Program-made: the position numbers and the translations under genes
In this document: one piece after another, positions 37,645 through 44,919 of the stretch
Layout: each line of letters starts with the position of its first letter
Numbering within the stretch: the stretch's first letter is position 1
The notes under the pieces: generated by a model
The model's database searches: none
What the model was told of the DNA's origin: nothing
Seen by the model: the letters and a program-made list of their open reading frames with translations, nothing else
DNA from: Phycisphaeraceae bacterium
GTDB taxonomy: Bacteria; Planctomycetota; Phycisphaerae; Phycisphaerales; UBA1924
Assembly (NCBI GenBank): GCA_020639155.1
Contig: JACKHF010000002.1
Coordinates: 248,001 to 312,000 of the forward strand
Direction of reading: 5' to 3'
DNA length: 64,000 bases

Positions 37645-38061
37645 ATGTTTGAAAATCTTGGACAGTCGGAGAGTATCGATGGCATTGATCAGCAATTGGT
37701 CAATGAACTTGCACAAAACACGTCAGACAATATCCGTGCGCTGCGCAAGCACGAACGCTACGAGATCACACTCGGGCTTGTTGCACAGCCGGGCCAGATG
37801 AGTTGTCCGAATCAGTTAAATGTTTCGGGACACACTGTTGACATCTCGAACGGTGGTTGTATGGCTGTCTTCCAGCGTCCGCTGGCTGTCGGAGATGTGT
37901 ACCGTGTGAGTGTTGATCCAGCCGATGGCGATTTCCCGTTGATCTTTGCACGTTGTGTACGAGTGAGGTTGTTGCGGGAGGACGCGTTCGAGGTTGGATT
38001 CTCATTCCTGACACGGATCGACGTGAACGAAGCAATCAAGGGGAATGGAGGCGCGAGCTGA
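37645..38061 (+). CDS. PilZ domain protein (putative c-di-GMP receptor)
   Basis: A small soluble protein (138 aa) with the two c-di-GMP contact motifs of PilZ: RKHERYE (RxxxR type, about residue 35) and DISNGG (DxSxxG, about 65). It likely senses c-di-GMP and controls the neighbours by contact. ATG 37645 is preferred over a GTG 21 bp upstream. It follows the giant surface protein by 137 bp, and its TGA stop directly abuts the ATG of the GAF-HlyD gene, so the two should be translationally coupled. Confidence 0.87.
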   Translation: MFENLGQSESIDGIDQQLVNELAQNTSDNIRALRKHERYEITLGLVAQPGQMSCPNQLNVSGHTVDISNGGCMAVFQRPLAVGDVYRVSVDPADGDFPLIFARCVRVRLLREDAFEVGFSFLTRIDVNEAIKGNGGAS

Positions 38062-39966
38062 ATGACTGGCGCCGCGATCCAGCAGACAGGCAATCCACGT
38101 GCTGAGACGCCTGATTTTTCTCGCGCAAAGGATATCTTTGCACAGATTGTATCTGTTGCGCAGTCGGCTCCATCGACGACAGACTTTGTGCGTTTGGTCT
38201 TTCGCGCCGTTGCATCTAACTACAAAGCTGTTTATGCAGTAATGCACGTCGAGGTCGCGGGGCGAGTGGTCAGCGATGATTGCCACACCGGTACACAAGA
38301 CCCAGCACTCTGGAAAACGAAGACATCGCAGTTCCTGACTCAGGCTCAGGTGCTGTCAAAGCCGAAAGCCAAGCTGTTTGAGGCAAAGGATGTTTCGGTT
38401 CGGATCGCGTTGCTGTCGTGTCCGATTGCAGATGGCGAAGGAAAAACGATTGGTGCAATCGCGATGGTTGTGCCATGCAAGACCCGCGAGGATGCGCATG
38501 AGCAACTTGCTGAGTTTCGGGCTTGTACCAGTGCAATGTCGGCTGGCATTGGTCTGCTTACGCTGCGTCAGCATCAGCAACCCGCAAGCGCTCAGACAAA
38601 CGATATCAGTGGCAACATCGGAACGCTTGCAACAGTGTCACAGCGTAAGGGTCTGCACGAACTCGCGTTCGCGATAACGAACACACTGCGATCCAAGTTA
38701 GGATGTGAGCAGGTAGCGCTTGGTCGAGTGCATGGCAAGAGAGCACGCTTGCTCTCGATTTCGGGGTTTGATAAGCTGTCTCGGAGAAGTCCGGGGGTTG
38801 CTGCAGTTGCTGACGCAATGGAAGAGTGCCTCGATCATGGTTCGACGGTTGTGTGCCAGTCAACCAGGGATGCAAAGGATCCACTCGATTCTGATTTTCG
38901 GATCCATCGCGCATGGCAGGCAGAAGCGCAGGGAGCCACTGTTGCTTCTATTCCTCTTGCGACACCGACTGGCATTGAAGCTGTCATTTCGATTCGGCTG
39001 ATGCCCGGCAAGCAGTTCTCGAAGGACGAACTTGCCGCTATCGAGAAGGCTGTCGAGCCATACGCGCTTGCTATTGGGCTTGTTGATCGGGCGACTCGAT
39101 CTCTAGTTGGGCATGCCGTTGCTTCAGCGCATCACACCGCACGCGACTTTGTCAATCCGGCGTCAGCTGCACGACGCCTTGGATGTATCGCATGCTGTCT
39201 CGGCGCATACTGGTTTGCAACCGCGAGCATTCCTTTCCGTGTGACTGTGCCTGCAGTGGTGACGCCGGCAACGATGCAGCACATGGTCGCGCCATTTGAC
39301 GCACCTGTTGCTGAGATCTTTGTTGGTGCAGGAGATAAGGTAACGCAGGGCCAGCTGCTTTGCAAACTTGATACGAGGATGATAGAGATCCAGCGTGCTG
39401 AAGCCGATGCAAATCTCAAATCTGTTTCCATGCAGGCGGACATCGCAAGAGCAGCAGGTGAGCTGGCACGCGCCGAACAACTCAGTGCGGATATCGGCGT
39501 GCAGGAAGCACGACGAGCGATGTTTGATGCGCAGCTTGAAGCCGCGTCGGTGCGATCGCCGGTCGATGGTGTGGTGATGATCGATACCGTTTCGGATCAC
39601 ATTGGGCAGATGCTTGCGGTTGGTGCGCCGATGTTCCAGATCGCTCCAACAGATTCGATGCGTATCGAGCTGGAGGTTGCTGAGTCGGTTGCAGCTCGTA
39701 TCCACACGGCAAAGACAGCCCAGTTCTCGAGCAGTGCGATGCCCGAAGAGCACTACGCGATGGCAATCAATCACCGACTGCCCATGGCAGAGGTGCGCAA
39801 TGGCAGGACTGTGTTCGTGTCATATGCCGAGATCGAAGATGGTGCAGTGGATTGGTTGCGGCCGGGAATGAAGGGTGTTGCGAGAGTTGATGCTGGCGAA
39901 CGCAAAGCGTGGTGGGTCGTACTGCGCAAGGCGATCGACTTTGCAAACATGAGGTTGTGGTTATGA
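38062..39966 (+). CDS. HlyD-family membrane-fusion protein with N-terminal GAF-like region
   Basis: A 634-residue protein. The first 370 residues have no signal peptide and show two GAF-like halves (the second about 190-345), predicted cytoplasmic. One membrane helix (about 373-390) follows, then a periplasmic HlyD-type adaptor: split lipoyl-like strands at PFDAPVAEIFVGAGDKVTQGQLL and ASVRSPVDGVV flank a helical hairpin. Such adaptors bridge an inner-membrane transporter to the outer membrane. A cytoplasmic sensory part joined to the adaptor is unusual. Its stop overlaps the start of the M50 gene by 4 bp (ATGA), so the two products probably form one complex. The small molecule sensed, if any, is unknown. 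Confidence 0.82.
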   Translation: MTGAAIQQTGNPRAETPDFSRAKDIFAQIVSVAQSAPSTTDFVRLVFRAVASNYKAVYAVMHVEVAGRVVSDDCHTGTQDPALWKTKTSQFLTQAQVLSKPKAKLFEAKDVSVRIALLSCPIADGEGKTIGAIAMVVPCKTREDAHEQLAEFRACTSAMSAGIGLLTLRQHQQPASAQTNDISGNIGTLATVSQRKGLHELAFAITNTLRSKLGCEQVALGRVHGKRARLLSISGFDKLSRRSPGVAAVADAMEECLDHGSTVVCQSTRDAKDPLDSDFRIHRAWQAEAQGATVASIPLATPTGIEAVISIRLMPGKQFSKDELAAIEKAVEPYALAIGLVDRATRSLVGHAVASAHHTARDFVNPASAARRLGCIACCLGAYWFATASIPFRVTVPAVVTPATMQHMVAPFDAPVAEIFVGAGDKVTQGQLLCKLDTRMIEIQRAEADANLKSVSMQADIARAAGELARAEQLSADIGVQEARRAMFDAQLEAASVRSPVDGVVMIDTVSDHIGQMLAVGAPMFQIAPTDSMRIELEVAESVAARIHTAKTAQFSSSAMPEEHYAMAINHRLPMAEVRNGRTVFVSYAEIEDGAVDWLRPGMKGVARVDAGERKAWWVVLRKAIDFANMRLWL

Positions 39967-42128
39967 CACAACCGGACACAACACAATCGGCGCAAACACT
40001 GGCGGACAAGCTGAAGTCTGTGCATGTCGGTCTGCGCCAGGATCTGGAAGTGTCGCGGCATGTTTTCCGGGATGGTGTCCGGTATGTGATTCGGGACCCG
40101 ATCAGCTTTGATACGCACAGTTTTACTGCTGAAGACTACCGAGTTGTTGTGAGTCTTCGTCAGCAGAAGCCCCTTGGTGAGATATTCGATGCGCTCGTTG
40201 CTTCTGGAGACCTGGCTGCGGATCGCGAGGAGGCGTTTTACGGATTTGTTCTTTCGGTGCATCGGCTCGGGTTCTTGTCGTTGCCTATCTCGGACGACAA
40301 GGGGTTGTACCAACGGTATGAACGCAAGCAGGCAGCTCAGCGAAAATCGTTGCGTTGGGCGTTTATGTCATGGCAGATGCCGTTGTGGAATCCAGATCGA
40401 TTTCTGGGCAGCACAATAAGGTACACGGGTTGGCTGTTCACGAGGTGGGCACTCTTTGCGTGGATCATTCTCATGTGCGCTGCTGGAAGTGTTGCAGCGG
40501 CGCGCTGGAGTGATCTCTCAAGCTCGATCACCCACATCTTTGCTGCCGAGCAGCTTGTCGGCATGTGGTTTGTGCTGATTGTCTTGAAGGTGTTCCACGA
40601 ACTGGGGCACGCATACGCATGCAAAAAGTTCGGCGGGCGGGTGCCGGAGATCGGCGCCTATTTCATTATGATGACACCATGCGCCTACATGGATGCGTCC
40701 GCGTCGTGGGGCTTCAAACATCGATGGCAGCGTATTGTTGTCACTCTCGGCGGGATGTACATTGAGTCGATCATTGCTGCGATCGCGCTGTTCGTATGGG
40801 CATCCACCGAGCCATCAGTGATGAATGCGATGGCGTACCAGATTCTTCTCCTGTCAAGTGTGGTGACAATCGCTTTCAATATCAATCCGTTGATGCGGTT
40901 CGACGGTTACTTCCTGTTGTGTGATCTGATTGGCATGCCAAATCTGCGTGCACAGGCAAGCCGCACTGTGTCGGCAGTGTGCAACCGAATGTTCCTGGGC
41001 ATTCGCACGCCATGCCCCGACGTAAAATGGGGAGGAAAAATCGCACTCTTCACATACGGAATCAGTTCCGCAATCTACAAGACATCTCTCGTGCTCGGCA
41101 TTGCCTCAATGATTGCGATGAAGTTCTTCCTCGTCGGTGTTGCAGTTGCTGGTGTCTACTTTTCCAAGGCTGTGGGTGGCTTTGTATTCAAGGTGACACG
41201 ATTTCTCTGGTTTTCTCCGGATACCGCGCCGGTGCGGGGTCGGGCAATCGCGCTCAGTTGCGTCATATTGGTTGCAGTGCCAGCCGTTGTTGCGTTTGTG
41301 CCGGTGCCGGGATCGATCAACGCGCTCGGCATTGTGGCATACGAGCACGAGCATGTCCTGACAGTCCGTGAGCCTGGGTTCCTGGATGATGTCGTTGTTT
41401 GGCCAGGCGACACTGTGGAGCAAGGTCAACCTGTTGCACAGTTGAGCAACCCGATGGTTGCGATTCGTCTGACGAGTGCTGCAAGCGCACTCGTGTCAGC
41501 TGACACCGAGATTCGCATGCTCCGAAGAGAGCCGAAGAGTGAGGCGTCCGATGCGCAATCCCATGCACGCTTTGAGTTGTTGCAGTCAAAGTACAACCTT
41601 GCGTCGCAGCGTCAGCACGACCTGAGTGTGAGTTCAGCAAATGCCGGACGGATTGTTAAGGTTGTGGATTCGACACATATTGGCAGCTACCTACAACAGG
41701 GAACGGAGTTGGCGAGAGTCGGTTCCGGCAGAGTGCGGGTTGAAGTGCTGATCGACGAACGAGAGCTTACAGATGCCCGCATCGCGGTTGGAGACAGTGT
41801 TGAGTGCCGCTCAAGACTCATGCCAGAGCAGTTGATTCACGGCGTCATCGAATCTGTCGCGTCCATTGGGTCAAATCTGGTTGAGCAGAAAGGTTTGACA
41901 ACGCACGCTGGCGGACCCATCCCTGTTGATCCTTCGTCGGGACGTTCGGATCGAGCGTGGTATTGTGTCGTTGTGTCACTCCAGCCAGCCGATCTTCAGA
42001 TGCTTCCAACAGATCAATGGATTGGATCTCACGTTGTGGTCCGTTTCCCTGCTCGGGAAACAACGCTTGGATGGCGGGTACTGCGGCGCATTCTGCACTT
42101 CAAGAACAAGCTGGAAACGAACGAGTAA
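39963..42128 (+). CDS. M50-type membrane metalloprotease with C-terminal HlyD-like domain
   Basis: A multi-pass membrane protein (721 aa). The zinc motif HELGHA is at residues 212-217 inside a helix, and the second motif NPLMRFDG (308-315) supplies the third ligand Asp314, so the active site is complete. About ten hydrophobic segments span 150-465. Residues 470-720 hold a lipoyl/HlyD-like domain (EPGFLDDVVVWPGDTVEQGQPV). The N-terminal 110 residues loosely resemble a PqqD-like winged-helix peptide-binding domain (weak). This architecture belongs to the 'peptide zinc metalloprotease' group that travels with HlyD proteins and is thought to process or move peptides. ATG 39963 is set by the ATGA overlap with the upstream gene. 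Confidence 0.85.
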   Translation: MTQPDTTQSAQTLADKLKSVHVGLRQDLEVSRHVFRDGVRYVIRDPISFDTHSFTAEDYRVVVSLRQQKPLGEIFDALVASGDLAADREEAFYGFVLSVHRLGFLSLPISDDKGLYQRYERKQAAQRKSLRWAFMSWQMPLWNPDRFLGSTIRYTGWLFTRWALFAWIILMCAAGSVAAARWSDLSSSITHIFAAEQLVGMWFVLIVLKVFHELGHAYACKKFGGRVPEIGAYFIMMTPCAYMDASASWGFKHRWQRIVVTLGGMYIESIIAAIALFVWASTEPSVMNAMAYQILLLSSVVTIAFNINPLMRFDGYFLLCDLIGMPNLRAQASRTVSAVCNRMFLGIRTPCPDVKWGGKIALFTYGISSAIYKTSLVLGIASMIAMKFFLVGVAVAGVYFSKAVGGFVFKVTRFLWFSPDTAPVRGRAIALSCVILVAVPAVVAFVPVPGSINALGIVAYEHEHVLTVREPGFLDDVVVWPGDTVEQGQPVAQLSNPMVAIRLTSAASALVSADTEIRMLRREPKSEASDAQSHARFELLQSKYNLASQRQHDLSVSSANAGRIVKVVDSTHIGSYLQQGTELARVGSGRVRVEVLIDERELTDARIAVGDSVECRSRLMPEQLIHGVIESVASIGSNLVEQKGLTTHAGGPIPVDPSSGRSDRAWYCVVVSLQPADLQMLPTDQWIGSHVVVRFPARETTLGWRVLRRILHFKNKLETNE

Positions 42129-42141
42129 ATGACCAATAACG

Positions 42142-42171
42142 TAGTGAAAAAGCCCGCTATAGTCCTATAAT
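42142..42171 (+). promoter_or_regulatory. Possible promoter for the second PEP-CTERM gene
   Basis: TAGTGA, 18 bp, then a perfect TATAAT (42166-42171) in an AT-rich spacer after the M50 gene. The -35 is weak and the leader would be about 140 nt. A second -10-like TATACT lies near 42230. Confidence 0.35.
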
Positions 42172-42317
42172 CAAATTAACTTCACTGCATTGTGGAATTC
42201 TTGTATGAACCCGATCGAGTTTGATGTATACTCACGCTGATACCGAAGTTACGTGTACTTGCCTGCAGATGTGTCTAGGCCTGTACACAAAGCTTGAGAG
42301 ACAGAGAGGAACTCGTG

Positions 42318-42905
42318 ATGAAGATTTCAAAGAGTCTGATTGTTCTTGTTGCAGGTGTTGCAGCAACATGTGCACATGCTGACACTATCGCCACCTTTGC
42401 AGATCCCGCACTGAATGGCACAACGCCGCTCTTCTCGTATGATGCCGGCGCAGGCATGCTCTCTGGTTCGTGGGCTGGCACTGGTCTGACACTGCAGACA
42501 CCCGGTCTTTCTGCTCCTGACTACACAAACGTGACATTCTCGATGTCCGCGGCTGCGGTCAGCGGCTCACTCCCGCTTGCATCAATCGGTGCAGGCCAAA
42601 TCGACTTCTTCGATAACACCAGCGCACTCATCATGAGTGTTTCGTGGGATGCAGCTTCGCTCACAAGCTTCGGCTTTGGTGCGAGCCAGTTCGCAGCACA
42701 GAACGTTTCGTTCTCAGGCCCCGCGATCCCCATCGGCTTTACAGATCAGTCGTTCGCGTTCTCATTTGCGAACGTCATCAACAATCCGACCAACGGCAGC
42801 TTCACAGCAACAGCTTCATTCACGTCCTCAGCAACGATCCCAGCACCGGGTGCACTCGCATTGATCGGCATGGGTGGACTGGTTGCAGGCCGTCGTCGTC
42901 GATAA
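42318..42905 (+). CDS. PEP-CTERM-type secreted protein (exosortase substrate)
   Basis: A 195-residue exported protein: signal peptide (MKISKSLIVLVAGVAATCAHA), a Ser/Thr/Gly-rich beta body, and a C-terminal sorting tail made of IPAPGALALIG, a hydrophobic stretch and RRRR. This is the common PEP-CTERM variant with PAPG in place of PEP. It should be cut by the exosortase encoded at 9367-11241. ATG 42318 follows an AGAGGA ribosome-binding site. The gene has a strong terminator directly after it and stands alone. Function of the body is unknown. Confidence 0.87.
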   Translation: MKISKSLIVLVAGVAATCAHADTIATFADPALNGTTPLFSYDAGAGMLSGSWAGTGLTLQTPGLSAPDYTNVTFSMSAAAVSGSLPLASIGAGQIDFFDNTSALIMSVSWDAASLTSFGFGASQFAAQNVSFSGPAIPIGFTDQSFAFSFANVINNPTNGSFTATASFTSSATIPAPGALALIGMGGLVAGRRRR

Positions 42906-42936
42906 GTCTCTCTCAAACCTCTCGATTCATACACAG

Positions 42937-42966
42937 ACACACGAGCGGCTGCTCGTGTGTTTTTTT
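42937..42966 (+). terminator. Rho-independent terminator of the PEP-CTERM gene
   Basis: A perfect 10-bp stem ACACACGAGC/GCTCGTGTGT with a GGCT loop, followed by six T residues. It sits between the convergent PEP-CTERM and ffh genes. Confidence 0.92.
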
Positions 42967-42983
42967 CAATATTGTGTTGGGTG

Positions 42984-44474
42984 TTACCTGCGCTTGCGCT
43001 GCTTGAACCTTCCGGGAGCGCTACTTCTGGTTGATTTGCGTGCTGCAAATCCGGGCGCACCCTTCAGCCCGGGAGCAAGCCCCGCGAGCCCATCCGCTCC
43101 AAGTCCCTTGACCGCGTCAACCTTGTCACGTGCACTCATGGATGCCATCTCTTTTGAGAGTTTGGACATCATCTGAAACTGTTTGACGAGCTTGCCAACA
43201 TCATCCTGTTTCGATCCAGACCCGTGCGCGATACGTCTGCGGCGGGAGTTATTGATGATCTCCGGCTTTGCACGCTCCTGCTTCGTCATTGACTGGATGA
43301 TCGCTTCGATCTGGTTGAGCTGATCATCCTCAATATGCACGTCTTTCAGCATTGAGCCGACACCCGGGAGCATGCCGAGGATCTGCTTCACGGGACCCAT
43401 ACGACGGAGCGTGCGAAGCTGCTTGAGGAAATCGTCCATGGTCATCTGACCCTTGGCCATCTTCTCTTCGAGCTTCTTGGCTTCCTCCTCGTCGACCTCC
43501 TGCTGGGCTTTCTCAACAAGCGAGACAACATCGCCCATACCGAGGATGCGTCCAGCGATGCGCTCGGGATGGAACTCTTCAATTGCGTCGAGTTTCTCAC
43601 CTGTACCAATGAATCTGATTGATGCACCGGTGACGCTCTTGACGGACATCGCAGCACCGCCGCGGGCATCAGAATCAAACTTGGAGACAATCACGCCATC
43701 GACTTCGAGCCGATCGTGGAACGCCTTTGCGCTGGTGACCGCGTCCTGACCGGTCATCGCGTCGATCACGAGGAAGATCTGGTGCGGCTGGAGGACTTTG
43801 TTGACCTGTCCCAGTTCACTCATCAGTTCGTCGTCGATATGGAGACGACCAGCTGTATCGAGGATGAGCGTGTCGATGCCCTTCCTGCGGGCTTCTGAGA
43901 GCGCTCGCTGGCACACGCCAACAGCAACGCCCTTTGCCTTGCCATACTCGGTGCACTTGTCTGGCTCAGCATAGAAATGCACCTGTGATGGGCCTGACAT
44001 CTCGTTGGCAGATTGCGCAACGAGTTCCAACTGCTCAACAGCCGCAGGGCGCTGAAGATCAGCAGCGCAAAGCATGACCGACCGGCCTTGTTTCTTCAAA
44101 TACGCAGCGAGCTTGCCGCAGGAGGTCGTCTTGCCCGATCCCTGCAGTCCGCACATCATGACGATGGTGGGGCCAGGGCTGACCCTGAGAATGCCCGAGG
44201 TGGTACCCTCGTCGCCGAGAAACTCGACCAGACGTTTGTGGACAAGCGCGATGAACTCGTCGCCCGGATTGACCTTTTTGGTGACATCCTGACCAACGGC
44301 ATCGTTCATGACGACGCGGGTGAACGACTCGACGACGTCGAGGTTCACGTCGGCATCGATCAGGGCTGAGCGGACTTCCTCAACCGCCTCGCGGAGATTC
44401 CGCTCGGTCATGGTGCCCTTGCCGGTGAGGCGTTTGTAGGCTGATTGGAATCCTTCGGTGAGACGATCGAACAT
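42984..44474 (-). CDS. ffh: Signal recognition particle protein Ffh (SRP54)
   Basis: The GTPase that binds SRP RNA and signal sequences and targets ribosomes to the membrane. The N domain is followed by the G domain with P-loop GLQGSGKTTSCGKLA, DTAGRLHID and TKFDSD-like nucleotide motifs, GTGEKLDAIEEFHPERIAGRILGMGD, and a Met-rich M domain containing RRRIAHGSG. Length 496 aa is slightly long because of a basic, Gly-rich tail (GLAGLAPGLKGAPG). ATG 44474 has a CGGAG ribosome-binding site. An SRP RNA gene was looked for nearby and not found. Confidence 0.97.
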   Translation of the reverse strand: MFDRLTEGFQSAYKRLTGKGTMTERNLREAVEEVRSALIDADVNLDVVESFTRVVMNDAVGQDVTKKVNPGDEFIALVHKRLVEFLGDEGTTSGILRVSPGPTIVMMCGLQGSGKTTSCGKLAAYLKKQGRSVMLCAADLQRPAAVEQLELVAQSANEMSGPSQVHFYAEPDKCTEYGKAKGVAVGVCQRALSEARRKGIDTLILDTAGRLHIDDELMSELGQVNKVLQPHQIFLVIDAMTGQDAVTSAKAFHDRLEVDGVIVSKFDSDARGGAAMSVKSVTGASIRFIGTGEKLDAIEEFHPERIAGRILGMGDVVSLVEKAQQEVDEEEAKKLEEKMAKGQMTMDDFLKQLRTLRRMGPVKQILGMLPGVGSMLKDVHIEDDQLNQIEAIIQSMTKQERAKPEIINNSRRRRIAHGSGSKQDDVGKLVKQFQMMSKLSKEMASMSARDKVDAVKGLGADGLAGLAPGLKGAPGFAARKSTRSSAPGRFKQRKRR

Positions 44475-44919
44475 GCAGACTCCGGCGTGAGAGCTGGCCC
44501 CAATGGAGAGGCAGCAGCAGGCTGACAGGCTCGGCAGCGATTCTGCCGGTTGTCAGTTTATGGGCCGAAGCTCGCGGGTAGTAGTCACCAACCCGGAAAA
44601 TGACATCGCCGGGCTGATTCACAGGAATCGGCACGGTGCGTCATGTCTTGGTTGTTGTATGTATTGGTGCAATGGGGTGCTTCGTGCTGGTGGGCAACTC
44701 AGCAAAGGGCAAGGAAGCTCAGCATGGTCAGAACGAGCATCTTGTGGCGATTGGCGGTCATGGCGAACATCGTGGTCATACTCTCTCTCCGTATCTCTCG
44801 TGATGTTGTCTGCAGGAGTGCTGCTGATGTGGAAGATGCAACGCCCGTGCCAGAGATGGTCTCTCACCAGTGAATATGCCACGAACTGCGCAAAAAACAC
44901 GCTCTGGCGTGCCAGCATC
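44475..44919. other. Spacer between ffh and a secreted-protein gene, with a hairpin and a possible small gene
   Basis: 445 bp between divergent genes. Near ffh a hairpin with an internal bulge can form (44522-44556: CTGACA and CGGCAG against CTGCCG and TGTCAG). A possible small gene lies at 44636-44803. No clear promoter was seen for either flanking gene. Confidence 0.35.
44636..44803 (+). CDS. Possible small exported or membrane protein (55 aa)
   Basis: A GTG at 44636 lies 9 nt after an AGGA and opens a 55-codon frame. Its N-terminus is hydrophobic (VLVVVCIGAMGCFVLVG) and its tail is His- and Gly-rich. The TGA stop overlaps an ATG (TGATG at 44801-44805) that is in frame with the large gene downstream, an arrangement typical of coupled genes. 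There is no recognised family and the length is short, so this is tentative. Confidence 0.3.
   Translation: MRHVLVVVCIGAMGCFVLVGNSAKGKEAQHGQNEHLVAIGGHGEHRGHTLSPYLS

Noticed and set aside
44522..44556. The hairpin upstream of ffh as an SRP (4.5S) RNA
   Set aside because: The conserved GGAAG/AGCA apical loop is absent and the element is too short.
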